A stretch of DNA of 64,000 bases from Rhizobium mongolense subsp. loessense (GTDB taxonomy: Bacteria; Pseudomonadota; Alphaproteobacteria; Rhizobiales; Rhizobiaceae). The notes beneath the pieces were generated by a model. It made no database searches, was not told the origin of the DNA, and worked only from the letters and a program-made list of their open reading frames with translations. Positions 1-10,046 of this stretch are shown here, in pieces. The position numbers and the translations under genes were made by a program. How positions within the stretch are numbered: position 1 is the stretch's first letter; the number at the start of each line of letters is the position of its first letter. The DNA lies in assembly GCF_900099775.1 (NCBI RefSeq), contig NZ_FMTM01000003.1:207087-271086 (forward strand). The letters are read 5' to 3'.

Positions 1-942
1 CTGCTCTACAATGTTGTGCGCGCGCTCGTCAGCGCGATCGGCAAGGCTGCCGTCGTCCTCAATGTGACCATTGCCATGCTGGTGATGAACGCGATCTTCG
101 CCTACGCCCTCGTCCTCGGTCATTTCGGTTTTCCGGCAATGGGCCTTCAGGGCGCTGCGATCGTCTCGGTCGCAGTGCAGACTGCGGGCTTTATCTTCAT
201 TCTCGCCTATGTGCAGATGAGGGAGGAGACGCGGCGTTACGAGATCCTGGTGCGTTTCTGGCGGCCGGATTGGCACGCGCTTTGGGACGTCGTTCGTCTC
301 GGTCTGCCGATCAGCGTGACCATTCTTGCGGAAGTCAGCCTGTTTACAGTTGCCTCGCTGCTGATGGGTTACATCGGCACGATCGAACTTGCGGCACATG
401 GCATTGCGCTCCAATGGGCGTCGATCGCCTTCATGATCCCACTCGGCCTCTCGCAGGCCGCAACCGTGCGCGTCGGCATTGCGCACGGGCAGGGGGACCA
501 TTCTGCTCTGGTTCGCGCCTCGATTGCGGTACTGATCATCGCGGCGGCGATCTCCGGTATCGGCGGCGTGCTTTTTGCAATCATGCCCCAATTCCTCGGC
601 AGCTGGTTCCTGGACGTCAATTCGCCGGAAGCGCCGCAGGTCCTGGCTTACGCCGGTCCGCTCATCGTCGTTGCCGGTCTCTTCCAGCTCGTCGACGGCA
701 TGCAGGCGGTTGCCAATGGTTTGCTGCGCGGTCTCAAGGATGCGCGTGTGCCGATGATCCTGGCGCTGATTGCCTACTGGCCGATCGGATTCTTCCTTGC
801 CTGGTTCTTCGCTTTCCCGATGGGCTTCGGCGGTGTCGGCATCTGGTTCGGTTTTCTCGTCGGCCTTGCGGCTGCAGCGGTCATGCTCTGCGCACGTTTC
901 TACATTCTCGTGCGTCACGAGGGGGAAATGGCCGGCGCCTGA
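1..942 (+). CDS. MATE-family multidrug/cation antiporter, C-terminal part
   Basis: The gene runs in from upstream. The frame is open from base 1, so the true start is outside the window; about 313 residues are visible, ending in TGA at 940-942. The sequence is almost entirely hydrophobic, with about eight membrane segments separated by short polar loops. The spacing and the motif around 'GLPISVTILAEVSLF' and 'MQAVANGLLRGLKDARVP' are typical of the second half of NorM/DinF-type MATE transporters. These export drugs or organic cations across the inner membrane in exchange for Na+ or H+. The substrate cannot be told. The next gene is on the other strand. Confidence 0.85.
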   Translation: MLYNVVRALVSAIGKAAVVLNVTIAMLVMNAIFAYALVLGHFGFPAMGLQGAAIVSVAVQTAGFIFILAYVQMREETRRYEILVRFWRPDWHALWDVVRLGLPISVTILAEVSLFTVASLLMGYIGTIELAAHGIALQWASIAFMIPLGLSQAATVRVGIAHGQGDHSALVRASIAVLIIAAAISGIGGVLFAIMPQFLGSWFLDVNSPEAPQVLAYAGPLIVVAGLFQLVDGMQAVANGLLRGLKDARVPMILALIAYWPIGFFLAWFFAFPMGFGGVGIWFGFLVGLAAAAVMLCARFYILVRHEGEMAGA

Positions 943-958
943 GCCGGCCATTCGATCG

Positions 959-1279
959 TCAAGCTGCAACCGGCTTGTAATTGGCGATGTCGGCGCGGAT
1001 ACCGAGTCGCGTGAAAAGCTCCTGCGGATCGAAGTTTCGCGCCCGGTGCGCCGCCTGGACGGCGGCCTTTACCCGCTCGACGACCTCGGCGCTTTCCCAT
1101 TCGGCAATCGTCACGAAATTGAATTCGCCCGGCCCCGATACCTGCTCCAGTACCGTGTGCCGGATGAAGCCTTCCTGGGCCTGCAGCACCTCGTGCGTCC
1201 TCAACACATTGATCAGAAACTCCTCGCGTGCCTCCTGCGGCACGGCAAACTTGTCCACGCGATAAAAAGCGCCGTTCAT
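959..1279 (-). CDS. Antibiotic biosynthesis monooxygenase (ABM) domain protein
   Basis: A 106-residue protein with the dimeric alpha/beta-barrel ABM pattern: a first strand 'FYRVDKFAVP', a helix with 'REEFLINVLRTHEVL', then 'EGFIRHTVLEQ' and 'FNFVTIAEWES'. ABM-fold proteins include small cofactor-free oxygenases and many stress proteins of unknown substrate. An upstream in-frame start at 1306 would add nine residues. The start at 1279 is preferred because AAGGAG lies six bases before it. It converges with the MATE gene, leaving only 16 bp between stops. Function beyond the fold is not assignable. Confidence 0.75.
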   Translation of the reverse strand: MNGAFYRVDKFAVPQEAREEFLINVLRTHEVLQAQEGFIRHTVLEQVSGPGEFNFVTIAEWESAEVVERVKAAVQAAHRARNFDPQELFTRLGIRADIANYKPVAA

Positions 1280-1358
1280 CACCATCTCCTTGGTTATCGA
1301 TGTCACGGCAATCGGTCTAGTTCCTCAAGTTAAGTTTAGGTCAAGCGCCAGGCAAAAG

Positions 1359-1385
1359 AAAAAGCCCGCGGCAGGCGGGCTTTCG
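1359..1385 (-). terminator. Rho-independent terminator of carA
   Basis: A GC-rich stem (AAAGCCCGC paired with GCGGGCTTT, short GGCAG-type loop) is followed on the minus strand by a T-rich tract (TTTTTCTTTT). It lies just past the carA stop, in the direction of carA transcription. Confidence 0.8.
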
Positions 1386-1404
1386 TTCGGCTGGCGGCTG
1401 CGTC

Positions 1405-2610
1405 TCAACGCTCGGCGAGCGCTGCTTCGCCTTTCTTCCCGCGCACCATGTTGATGAAGCGGCGGAAGAGGTAATGGCTGTCCTGCGGGCCGGGAGAGGC
1501 TTCCGGATGGTGCTGGACGGAGAAGATCTGCTTGCCGGCGACGCGTAGGCCACAATTGGTGCCGTCGAAGAGGGAAACGTGAGTCTCCTCAACGCCTTCC
1601 GGCAGCGACTTCGTATCGACCGCAAAGCCGTGGTTCATCGAGACGATCTCGACCTTGCCGGTCGTATGGTCTTTCACTGGATGGTTGGCTCCATGATGGC
1701 CCTGGTGCATTTTTTCGGTCTTTGCGCCGAGCGCGAGGCCCAGCATCTGGTGGCCGAGGCAGATACCGAAGACCGGGATGTCCGTCTTGATCAGCTTCCG
1801 GATCACCGGCACGGCATATTCGCCTGTTGCCGCTGGATCGCCCGGCCCGTTCGACAGGAAGATGCCGTCCGGCTGCATGGCAAGCACGTCCTCGGCACTC
1901 GTCGTTGCCGGAACGACCGTGACCTTGCAGTCGAGGCCAGCAAAGAGGCGCAGGATGTTGCGCTTCACACCGTAATCGAGACAGACAACATGGTATTTTG
2001 CCTTGTCGGCGGCGAGTTCTGCGTAGCCTTCGTTCCAGATCCAAGGCGTCTGCGCCCATTGCGACGACTGGCCGGAGGAGGCGATCTTGGCGAGATCGAG
2101 GCCCTCGAGGCCGCTCCAGGCCTTGGCTTCCGTCTTTAGGGTTTCAAGGTCGAAGACGCCGTTCGGGTCATGAGCAATCACCGCATTCGGTGCGCCGTTC
2201 TCGCGGATCCAGGCGGTGAGCGCGCGGGTGTCGATGCCGCAGAGGCCGATGACGCCGCGGGACTTCAGCCAGGCATCGAGATGCTTTGCGGCCCGGTAGT
2301 TGGAAGGCTCGGTAATGTCGGCTTTGAAGATGACGCCGACCGCGCCGTGGCGCGCTGCCGGCGTCAGGTCTTCGATGTCTTCCTCATTCGTGCCGATATT
2401 GCCGATATGCGGGAAGGTGAAGGTGACGATCTGGCCGAGATAGGAGGGGTCGGTCAGGATTTCCTCGTAGCCGGTCAGCGCCGTGTTGAAGACCACTTCG
2501 GCCTGGACCTTGCCGGTGGCGCCGATGCCCTTGCCTTCGATCACGGTTCCATCTGCCAGAACGAGCAGGGCGGTCGGCTTTTCGGTTGTCCAGGGTGCTG
2601 TCGCGGTCAT
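1405..2610 (-). CDS. carA: Carbamoyl-phosphate synthase small (glutaminase) subunit
   Basis: A 401-residue glutamine amidotransferase subunit. It hydrolyses glutamine and passes ammonia to CarB to make carbamoyl phosphate for pyrimidines and arginine. The N-terminal CPSase small-chain domain starts 'ALLVLADGTVIEGKGIGA' and contains the 'TGYEEILTDPSY' signature. The class I amidotransferase domain carries the nucleophile in 'FGICLGHQMLGLALG' and the His/Glu pair in 'VQHHPEASPGPQDS'. The start MTATAPW at 2610 is chosen over the much longer reading frame to 2811, whose extra residues are basic and low-complexity. MK at 2616 is a possible alternative. A terminator follows at 1359-1385. carB is not in the window. 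Confidence 0.95.
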   Translation of the reverse strand: MTATAPWTTEKPTALLVLADGTVIEGKGIGATGKVQAEVVFNTALTGYEEILTDPSYLGQIVTFTFPHIGNIGTNEEDIEDLTPAARHGAVGVIFKADITEPSNYRAAKHLDAWLKSRGVIGLCGIDTRALTAWIRENGAPNAVIAHDPNGVFDLETLKTEAKAWSGLEGLDLAKIASSGQSSQWAQTPWIWNEGYAELAADKAKYHVVCLDYGVKRNILRLFAGLDCKVTVVPATTSAEDVLAMQPDGIFLSNGPGDPAATGEYAVPVIRKLIKTDIPVFGICLGHQMLGLALGAKTEKMHQGHHGANHPVKDHTTGKVEIVSMNHGFAVDTKSLPEGVEETHVSLFDGTNCGLRVAGKQIFSVQHHPEASPGPQDSHYLFRRFINMVRGKKGEAALAER

Positions 2611-2884
2611 CTTCATCCCGTTTCCGGCAGGTCCTGACGTCTTGGGGCCGTCAGACTGCCATTTGTGTTCGCAAGCGTATGGGCGCAGCTTGTCGCAGCG
2701 CATCTCAGGCCTGATCACGAATTTTGGTGCAGGTGGCGGTAGATAGCCGCGCTGTGCCCCGGCGTCAATCTTTCTAGCGTGGATCGGCCGCCTTTTCCTT
2801 CGCTTTCTCACGCAAATTTCGCAATTTATTTGATCCCTGCCATCGGGCTGGTTTATGAAGCGCCATTCAACAGGAGTGAAGATA

Positions 2885-3337
2885 ATGCTGCGCGATCAGG
2901 TCGCCACCGCGCTCAAGGACGCGATGAAATCCAAGAATGCCGAACGGCTCTCGACCGTCCGCCTGATCCAGGCGGCGATCAAGGACCGGGATATCGCCAA
3001 TCGCGGCACGGGCAAGGGCGAGGCTCCGGATGACGAGATTCTGCAGATCCTCGCCAAGATGGTGAAGCAACGCGACGAATCGGCGAAGATCTACGAAGAC
3101 AACGCCCGTCCGGAACTTGCTGCCAAAGAGCGTGCCGAGATCACTGTGATCCAGGACTTCCTGCCGAAGCAGCTTTCTGACTCCGAAGTGCGGGCGAATA
3201 TCGCTGCCATCATCAAGGAGACCGGCGCCGAGGGGCCGAAGGACATGGGGAAGGTCATGGCGGGGCTCAAGGAACGCTATGCCGGCCAAATGGACTTCGC
3301 CAAGGCGTCAGGCACGGTCAAGGAACTGCTGAAATAG
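2885..3337 (+). CDS. GatB/YqeY domain-containing protein
   Basis: A 150-residue stand-alone YqeY protein, homologous to the tRNA-binding tail of GatB. It begins 'MLRDQVATALKDAMKSKNAE' and has the family signature 'LSTVRLIQAAIKDRDIA', then 'IKETGAEGPKDMGKVMAGL' near the C-terminus. It is found beside carA and dnaG in many rhizobia. A role in tRNA amidation is presumed from homology, not shown. The start at 2885 follows CAGGAGTGAAGATA; an upstream in-frame ATG at 2855 lacks such a site. Confidence 0.9.
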   Translation: MLRDQVATALKDAMKSKNAERLSTVRLIQAAIKDRDIANRGTGKGEAPDDEILQILAKMVKQRDESAKIYEDNARPELAAKERAEITVIQDFLPKQLSDSEVRANIAAIIKETGAEGPKDMGKVMAGLKERYAGQMDFAKASGTVKELLK

Positions 3338-3340
3338 GCT

Positions 3341-4198
3341 CTATGCGGCCGGGCCCAGCACTGCCTCGGCCGCAGCATCGACCACCGCGAATTTCGCGGC
3401 CTGATAATTCCAGTATTCGAGAATGAAGCCGCGCGAGAGCCAGAGATCGCCCTTGCGCGGCGGCTCCTCCCAGCCAATGCTTCCCATTTCGGCGGCCTGT
3501 GAAAGCAGGCGCTTCAGGTGCGTATTCGAAATCATGAATTGCGCACGGATTTCGCCGAGTGATACGGGCCCAAGAACCATGCGCTCCTTCGACCGATCGA
3601 AGCCCGGTAGGCGCGACATCAGATAATCCATGACCAGCCCGCCCGAATTTGCCCAGTTGAAGAGATTGAAGGTCCTGCCAGGGTCGCGCACGGCATCGGT
3701 TTCGATGATCGCCTTGGCGATCAGCGGCTGAATTTTGCCGATGGTTGAAAGATCCGCGCTTGCCCGCTCGAAGCGTTTCCCGCCATCCAGTCCGTCGAGG
3801 ATGAACAGATGGGCGAGCAGCCACTTCAAGAAATGCTGTTCGGCCGTTTCCGTCGGCTCAAGCAGCCGCGTGCGTCGATCGCTCTGGCCGCTTGCCGGCT
3901 TCAGGAAGCGATAGGCAAGCATTTCCTGCACGAAAGCGGCAGCGGTATTGCGGCTGGCGATATTGTTGGCGACGACGAATTCGACAAAGCGGCCGGAATA
4001 AAGCCCTTTCTTTATGTCGTCGGGATAGCCGTAGTGCAGCGCAAATCCGACATGCGCCATCAGCCAGCGCTGCTGTGCGGCAAAGATCGAGGCAATGCGC
4101 GGGCTTTCGCGATAGATCGCAAGCATCTCATTGGCGCAGAGTAACACTGCTTCAAAAAAACGATCATCGGCTGCAAGTTTTTCAGCGGTAATAGGCAT
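3341..4198 (-). CDS. Conserved hypothetical protein with possible C-terminal winged helix
   Basis: A 285-residue, mostly helical soluble protein. No catalytic motif is recognised. The last third ('GPVSLGEIRAQFMISNTHLKRLLSQAAEMGSIGW' region, here cited by its ends) reads like a small winged-helix DNA-binding domain followed by a C-terminal helix. That suggests a regulator, but this is inference. The start at 4198 (MPITAEKL) is preferred because the 31 residues upstream look non-coding. It converges with the YqeY gene, three bases apart. Such proteins sit here in Rhizobium-type genomes. Confidence 0.65.
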   Translation of the reverse strand: MPITAEKLAADDRFFEAVLLCANEMLAIYRESPRIASIFAAQQRWLMAHVGFALHYGYPDDIKKGLYSGRFVEFVVANNIASRNTAAAFVQEMLAYRFLKPASGQSDRRTRLLEPTETAEQHFLKWLLAHLFILDGLDGGKRFERASADLSTIGKIQPLIAKAIIETDAVRDPGRTFNLFNWANSGGLVMDYLMSRLPGFDRSKERMVLGPVSLGEIRAQFMISNTHLKRLLSQAAEMGSIGWEEPPRKGDLWLSRGFILEYWNYQAAKFAVVDAAAEAVLGPAA

Positions 4199-4335
4199 CG
4201 AACATCCCAGGCGGGCACACGTATTCCATCTGTTACGAAGGATGCGCCTGTCAATGTTACTTTGCACAAGGATGCTGCAAAGACGCTGCAATATTCCGAT
4301 GTCAGTTAACCGACAAGGTTAAGCCCAAAAGTAAA

Positions 4336-4368
4336 AGAAGGCAGGAGCTGGGGGCGCTCCTGCCTTCT
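4336..4368. terminator. Strong 13-bp hairpin, possible bidirectional terminator
   Basis: AGAAGGCAGGAGC (4336-4348) pairs perfectly with GCTCCTGCCTTCT (4356-4368) around a 7-base G-rich loop. T-rich tracts lie on both sides (CTTGCTCTTTGC rightward; CTTTTACTTTTGGG on the minus strand). No protein gene ends here, so it may terminate an unannotated small RNA. Confidence 0.5.
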
Positions 4369-5360
4369 TGCTCTTTGCTTGTCGCTGGCGACGCGGGCCG
4401 AAACCCAACCAGCGGCGTATTTGCAAAGGCACCCTTGCGAGGCGGCGCCGGGGGTAGGGATGGAGCCTCGCTCGGGGATCGCTTGTTGGGACGGAGCGTA
4501 TTGCGATGCAGCAGAGGATTCAAATTACAAAAATATAATAATTCGATCGTGAGCCTTTTGCATCCGAATTTCCGGTGCGCACAGGACAACGCCAAGCCTA
4601 TCCGGCGCTCTTCTTATGCGCGGGCTAATCGATTGATAAACAAGATTTTATTCGTCGTTATGCGTGTCTTGCCGCGAGCCTGTTTGGTCTGTTCGTCTTG
4701 CGGACCGGCGGCCGGCGCGCGCAGTTTGTCGCACCCTGGGCTGCAAGCTGTCACGCTTTTTTGATTGTCTTTTGTTATTTTCGGAGTCGAGCGTTCAAAG
4801 CTTTCTGCTGCTGGACGTAATGGCACAGAATGGCATTGAAGCGGGTTCGATAGCCTGGTCGACGCGGGCGCGGTCCGTCCGGTCTTCGCTGCGGGCGATC
4901 ATTTTTTGATCTCTTCAGCCGAGTATCTGGCGATACGCTCCTTGCTCGTTCTTGCGTGCCGCACGAGCTGAGATAATCCGGCAGGATTCGGCGCGCAGCG
5001 TATAGACGACCGCGATTGCCATGAGCGAGTCCGGAGAGATTGCCAAAGTGCGAACTCCTCCATGTCGATCAAAATTTCTTTCCAGATTCGGTTCGTTCTT
5101 TGCGGCCGCTGCCTTTGGAGAGTCTATTCCACGTTTCATGGATATCTGCTTGCTGCTTGTTTTCGTCCCATTCGAAGGACGAGAACTGCTTCTGAACAGG
5201 CTCCATGCTGCACCTACAGGCTCGATTTCGTCTAGGCACGCATGCGTCGTCGTCTATACAAATTCGGGGGCGTCAAGCCTGTGAATAGCGCGTCTTTCCG
5301 CTGAAGTTCATGGCAGGTTCCGCCAAACCTGCGTATATGATGGTTCGCCAAGAGGTTCAT
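4369..5360. other. Gene-free stretch upstream of dnaG
   Basis: About 1 kb with no convincing coding frame on either strand: short frames have biased, low-complexity translations and no ribosome sites. It is less GC-rich than its surroundings in 4,500-4,660. No tRNA cloverleaf, tmRNA tag or SRP-RNA motif was found by eye. It presumably holds the dnaG promoter and perhaps a small RNA. Confidence 0.5.
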
Positions 5361-7340
5361 ATGCGCTTTTCCAATTCCTTTCTCGATGAGATACGCGACC
5401 GCGTCCAGATTTCGGATGTAATCGGCCGTCGCGTGAGCTGGGACAAGCGCAAGACCAATGTTTCGCGCGGCGATTACTGGGCCTGCTGTCCGTTCCACGG
5501 CGAGAAGTCGCCGAGCTTTCACTGCGAGGACCGAAAGGGCCGCTATCACTGCTTCGGCTGCGGCGTCACTGGCGACCATTTCCGCTTCCTGACCGAGCTT
5601 GAGGGCATGAGTTTTCCCGAAGCCGTTCAGCAGATCGCCGATATGGCGGGTGTCGCCATGCCGATCGCCGATCCTGTCATGGAAAAGCGCGAGAAGGAGC
5701 GCGGCTCGCTTCAGGACGTCATGGAACTGGCGACGCAGTTCTTCCAGGACCAATTGCAGACGGCGAACGGCGCGCGGGGGCGGGCATACCTACGCGACCG
5801 CGGACTGACGGGACGGACAATCGACACCTTCCGCCTCGGCTTTGCGCCGGACAGCCGCAATGCGCTCAAGGAGTTTCTGGCGGGCAAGGGCATTGCCAAG
5901 GAGCAGATCGAAGCCTGCGGTCTTGTGGTCCATGGTCCCGACGTGCCTGTCAGCTATGATCGCTTCCGCGACCGCATCATGTTTCCCATTCTCTCGTCGC
6001 GGGAGAAGGTGATCGCCTTCGGTGGCCGCGCCATGTCGCCGGATGCGCCAGCGAAATATCTCAATTCCAACGAGACCGAGCTCTTCCACAAAGGCAATGT
6101 GCTCTACAATTTCGCGCGCGCCCGCAGAGCGATCCAAGGCGCAGACGGCGCCGGCACCATCATCGCCGTCGAAGGTTATATGGACGTCATCGCGTTGCAT
6201 CAGGCCGGCGTCGAGAATGCCGTTGCGCCGCTCGGTACGGCGCTTACCGAGAATCAGCTCGAACTGCTTTGGAAAATGACGCCGCAGCCGGTGCTCTGCT
6301 TTGATGGTGACGGCGCCGGAACCCGCGCCGCAAACCGTGCGGCAGATTTGGCGCTGCCGCATCTGAAGCCCGGCCGAACCGTGCGTTTTGCGCTGCTGCC
6401 AGATGGCAAGGACCCGGATGACCTCGTGCGCCATGATGGCCGCGCGCCTTTCGACAAGGTGATGAGCCAGGCAAAGCCGCTCGCCGAGATGCTCTGGAGC
6501 CGCGAGATCAACGCGGGCAATTTCGATACGCCGGAGGCGCGCGCCGAACTCGAAGCCCGGCTAAAACAGATGGTCGCCGTCATCGTCGACGAAAATGTCC
6601 GCCGCCACTATCAGCAGGACATCCGGGACCGGCTCAACGCATTCTTTCAACCGCAATTCCAAAACCGCGGCGAGCGCCGAAGCTTCGATCGCGGCGGCCC
6701 GCCCGGCGGACGCGGCGGGCATGAGGCGCGCGGCGCGCGCATCTCCGGCGGTGGCGTTTCCGAGCGCCTTGCGCGTTCGGGTCTCGTGCGCGGGCATCAG
6801 GAGATTCCGGCGTTGCGCGAAAGCGTGCTGGCGCTCACCATCGTCAATCATCCCGCCCTGATGCAGGACGAGTATGACGAAATCGCCTCGATCGATTACG
6901 ACAACCGCGAGCTTCAGCGACTATGGTCAGGTGTGCTCGGTGCTGCGGCGGCCGTCGCCGGGCCGCATCTGACGCGCGAATACCTGATCGAGCGGCTGGA
7001 GGAGCAGGGGTTCGGCGCGCTCCTTAAGAGCCTGGAGCAGCAGATCCGCAACGCGCGCCTCTGGATCGCGACGGAGGAGGCAGCCATGGAAGATGCCCGC
7101 GAGGGCTACCGCCAGGCGCTTGCCTTCCACAAGCGCGCCAAGGCACTGCGCTGGCAGAAGATCGAGCTCGAACGCGAGATCGCCGAGGCAACGGAGGCCG
7201 GAGACGGCGATGTCATCGACCAGTTGATGCGCGCCCTGCAGGAAGTCCATTTCGAGGGCCTCCGGCTGGAGAACCAGGAAGCCATCATCGATGGCTTCGG
7301 CGTGCTATCCGGCCGTGTGAAGGGCGCGGCAAGCCATTGA
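5361..7340 (+). CDS. dnaG: DNA primase
   Basis: A 659-residue primase that makes RNA primers for chromosome replication. The N-terminal CHC2 zinc finger is visible as '[13 protein letters not shown]' plus '[13 protein letters not shown]' (about residues 39-63). The catalytic TOPRIM core follows, with '[15 protein letters not shown]' and the acidic '[15 protein letters not shown]'. The C-terminal third is the DnaB-helicase-binding domain, preceded by a Gly/Arg-rich linker around 6,660-6,760. The start at 5361 has AGAGG five bases upstream; the upstream in-frame ATGs lack one. The recQ gene begins on its last base, so the two are probably co-transcribed. Confidence 0.97.
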   Translation: MRFSNSFLDEIRDRVQISDVIGRRVSWDKRKTNVSRGDYWACCPFHGEKSPSFHCEDRKGRYHCFGCGVTGDHFRFLTELEGMSFPEAVQQIADMAGVAMPIADPVMEKREKERGSLQDVMELATQFFQDQLQTANGARGRAYLRDRGLTGRTIDTFRLGFAPDSRNALKEFLAGKGIAKEQIEACGLVVHGPDVPVSYDRFRDRIMFPILSSREKVIAFGGRAMSPDAPAKYLNSNETELFHKGNVLYNFARARRAIQGADGAGTIIAVEGYMDVIALHQAGVENAVAPLGTALTENQLELLWKMTPQPVLCFDGDGAGTRAANRAADLALPHLKPGRTVRFALLPDGKDPDDLVRHDGRAPFDKVMSQAKPLAEMLWSREINAGNFDTPEARAELEARLKQMVAVIVDENVRRHYQQDIRDRLNAFFQPQFQNRGERRSFDRGGPPGGRGGHEARGARISGGGVSERLARSGLVRGHQEIPALRESVLALTIVNHPALMQDEYDEIASIDYDNRELQRLWSGVLGAAAAVAGPHLTREYLIERLEEQGFGALLKSLEQQIRNARLWIATEEAAMEDAREGYRQALAFHKRAKALRWQKIELEREIAEATEAGDGDVIDQLMRALQEVHFEGLRLENQEAIIDGFGVLSGRVKGAASH

Positions 7341-9196
7341 TGGACGGCGGTGACATGGCATTTTCCGCCGCAGGCGCGCTCTTCGGCAACGGCCGGGACC
7401 CGCTCGTCATCCTGAAGCGCGTCTACGGCTATCCCGCGTTTCGCGGCAAGCAACAGCAAGTGATCGATCAGCTCGTGGCAGGCGGCGATGCCGTGGTGCT
7501 CTTTCCGACGGGCGCCGGCAAATCGCTCTGCTTCCAGATCCCGGCGCTTTGCCGTGACGGCGTCGGCATCGTCGTTTCGCCGCTGATTGCCCTGATGCGC
7601 GATCAGGTGGAGGCGATGAAGCAGCTCGGCATCCGCGCTGCAGCGATCAACTCGTCGCTCACCCGCGAGGAATTCGTCGATGTCCGCCGGGCGCTCTCGG
7701 CGGGTCAGCTCGATCTTCTTTATGTCACGCCGGAGAGGATCCTCATGGACGGCTTCAGAGAGACGATCGGCAGTGCGAAGATCGCGCTCTTTGCGATCGA
7801 CGAAGCGCACTGCGTCTCGCAATGGGGGCATGACTTCCGCCCGGAATATCGCGAACTCGGCAGGCTTGCGGAACACTATCCGGGCGTGCCGCGCATTGCA
7901 TTGACGGCGACTGCCGATCCGCACACCCGCGACGACATCATCGAACGGCTGGCGCTGAACAATGCCAAGGTCTTCACCACCAGCTTCGACCGGCCGAACA
8001 TTTCCTACGAAATCGTCGAGCGCGATCAGCCGCGCCAGCAGCTCCTGCGGTTCCTCTCGAGGCACAAGGGCAATAGCGGCATCATCTACTGCCTGTCGCG
8101 CGCCAAGGTCGAAGACACGGCAGATTGGCTGAACACGCAGGGCATCCGCGCGCTTCCCTATCATGCCGGCATGGACCGGTCGCTGCGCGATGCCAATCAG
8201 GATGCGTTCCTGAAAGAGGAAGAGCTTTGCCTCGTTGCCACAGTCGCCTTCGGCATGGGCATCGACAAGCCGAATGTGCGTTATGTCGCCCATCTCGACC
8301 TGCCGGGCTCCATCGAGGCCTATTACCAGGAAACCGGTCGTGCTGGGCGCGACGGCCTGCCGTCGGAGGTCTGGATGGCCTATGGCATGTCCGACGCCAT
8401 CCAGCGCCGCCGCATGATCGACGAGGGCAATGCGGCCGATGAGATCAAACGCATCGAACGCGGCAAGCTCAACGCGCTGCTCGCCATCTGCGAAACGGCT
8501 TCCTGCCGCCGTCAGGCGATTCTTGGGCATTTCGGCGAGGCGCATGCCGGCAATTGCGGAAATTGCGATACCTGCCTGAAGCCTGTCGAAACCTGGGACG
8601 GGACGGAAGCGGCGATCAAGGCGCTGGCCGCCGTCTATCGCACCGGCGAGCGTTTTGGCACCAGCCATGTGATCGATGTGCTCCTCGGCAATATCAATGA
8701 AAAGACCGAGCGCTTCGGCCATATCGACATGCCGGTCTTCGGCGCCGGCAAGGATGTCCCGGCCCGCATCTGGCAATCCGTCTTCCGCCAGCTTCTTGCC
8801 ATGGGTCTGATCCGCATCGATCATGAAGCCTATGGCGCGATGAAGCTTGAGCCGGATGCCCGAGCCGTCTTCAAGCATGAACGCCAGGTCTTCTTCCGCA
8901 AGGACCGCCCGGCCTCGGAACGCCGCACCAAGAAAGCCGAACGTAGCGAGCGCCGCTCCGGTCTTTCCGGCGCCGACAGCATTCTCTTCGAAGCGCTTCG
9001 GGCCGAACGCACGTCGATCGCCAAATCCCTCGGCGTTCCGCCCTATGTCGTCTTCCCCGATACGACGCTGATTGCCTTCGCCACCGAGCGGCCAAGGAGC
9101 CGGAAGGATCTCCTGAACATCTCGGGCGTTGGGCAATCGAAGCTTGAGCGCTATGGCGATGCGTTTCTGGACGTCATTCTGGCAAACGGCGACTAG
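7340..9196 (+). CDS. recQ: ATP-dependent DNA helicase RecQ
   Basis: A 618-residue superfamily 2 helicase with 3'-5' polarity. Motifs in order: Walker A '[15 protein letters not shown]', DEAH-type box '[19 protein letters not shown]' including the RecQ aromatic loop, motif III 'LTATADPHT', and motif VI '[14 protein letters not shown]'. Next comes the RecQ-C zinc cluster (C-x16-C-x2-C type: '[12 protein letters not shown]...CGNCDTC'). A C-terminal HRDC domain ends the protein ('[20 protein letters not shown]'). The start ATG overlaps the dnaG stop (TGATG); a second ATG at 7355 is possible. It acts in recombination repair and fork restart. Confidence 0.95.
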   Translation: MDGGDMAFSAAGALFGNGRDPLVILKRVYGYPAFRGKQQQVIDQLVAGGDAVVLFPTGAGKSLCFQIPALCRDGVGIVVSPLIALMRDQVEAMKQLGIRAAAINSSLTREEFVDVRRALSAGQLDLLYVTPERILMDGFRETIGSAKIALFAIDEAHCVSQWGHDFRPEYRELGRLAEHYPGVPRIALTATADPHTRDDIIERLALNNAKVFTTSFDRPNISYEIVERDQPRQQLLRFLSRHKGNSGIIYCLSRAKVEDTADWLNTQGIRALPYHAGMDRSLRDANQDAFLKEEELCLVATVAFGMGIDKPNVRYVAHLDLPGSIEAYYQETGRAGRDGLPSEVWMAYGMSDAIQRRRMIDEGNAADEIKRIERGKLNALLAICETASCRRQAILGHFGEAHAGNCGNCDTCLKPVETWDGTEAAIKALAAVYRTGERFGTSHVIDVLLGNINEKTERFGHIDMPVFGAGKDVPARIWQSVFRQLLAMGLIRIDHEAYGAMKLEPDARAVFKHERQVFFRKDRPASERRTKKAERSERRSGLSGADSILFEALRAERTSIAKSLGVPPYVVFPDTTLIAFATERPRSRKDLLNISGVGQSKLERYGDAFLDVILANGD

Positions 9197-9297
9197 ACCG
9201 GAATTGGGGCGGTTGCAGAGGCCTGCCTAATGCAATCGGGTGATGTTCTGCGCGCCGGACCTCTGATATGTTTCCCCTAAAGTCCGGGGGACCTTCA

Positions 9298-9759
9298 ATG
9301 GCAATTTTCAACAGAGCGGTGGTTTCGTCGCCCGGGCGTGAGCGGATTGCTAGACATCTGCACGATGGGCAGGTCTTTATTCATGCGACGGCAGAAGAGA
9401 CCGGGGGCGTGCTTGGCATGTGGGAGACATTTTCAGCGCCCGGAACAGGACCGGCCCCGCACATGCATACGCGCGAGACCGAGGTTTTCCGTGTGATTGC
9501 CGGAGCCTATCGTTTCTGGTGCGGCAACGAGGTGATCGATGCGCCTTTGGGCACCACGGTCGTTCTGCCGCCGAACGTGCCGCATGCGTGGAAAAACATC
9601 AGCGATGCGACAGGGCGCATGATGGCCGTCGTAACACCCGGTGGTTTCGAACATTTCTTCATGGAACTCGAACGCACCGGCGCCAACACGCCGGGAGCCA
9701 TCCTTGCCGTTCAGGAGCGTTTCGGTCTTGTTGACGTCGAAATGGAAACCGAGCTCTAG
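9298..9759 (+). CDS. Cupin-domain protein
   Basis: A 153-residue single-domain cupin. Motif 1 is 'GPAPHMHTRETEVFRVIAGAYRF' (two His and a Glu that would bind metal) and motif 2 is 'LPPNVPHAWKNIS' (third His). Small stand-alone cupins of this type may be dioxygenases, isomerases or simple ligand-binding proteins; the substrate is not predictable here. The start at 9298 follows a run of GGGGG, ten bases upstream in the frame start at 9268. Confidence 0.8.
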   Translation: MAIFNRAVVSSPGRERIARHLHDGQVFIHATAEETGGVLGMWETFSAPGTGPAPHMHTRETEVFRVIAGAYRFWCGNEVIDAPLGTTVVLPPNVPHAWKNISDATGRMMAVVTPGGFEHFFMELERTGANTPGAILAVQERFGLVDVEMETEL

Positions 9760-10046
9760 GATCGAGATCGCCATCTTGCAGTCTATCCGCCCGATGAAGG
9801 CTAGCTGCAAAGGCAGTTTTCACATCCCGACGGTCATCCGCGATCGACGGTCAGGACATGCCGTTGACGAAGGAGGCAATTCCGAGCGAGGTCAATTGGC
9901 GAATTCAAGTGCGGTGTTGTGCGTGCCAGCTCCATCCTTCTGCAGGAGGCTGCTTCCTGCTGGTTTCGGTTCGGCGCTGAACAAGACAAGCCGACGGCAA
10001 TATGCTAACTCGGCGACAGTCGGAAGCATCGGAAGAAAGACCGTCA

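Noticed and set aside
7106..9136. 676-codon open frame on the minus strand opposite recQ
   Set aside because: High-GC mirror frame: composition is biased and no motif appears, whereas recQ on the plus strand has all helicase motifs.
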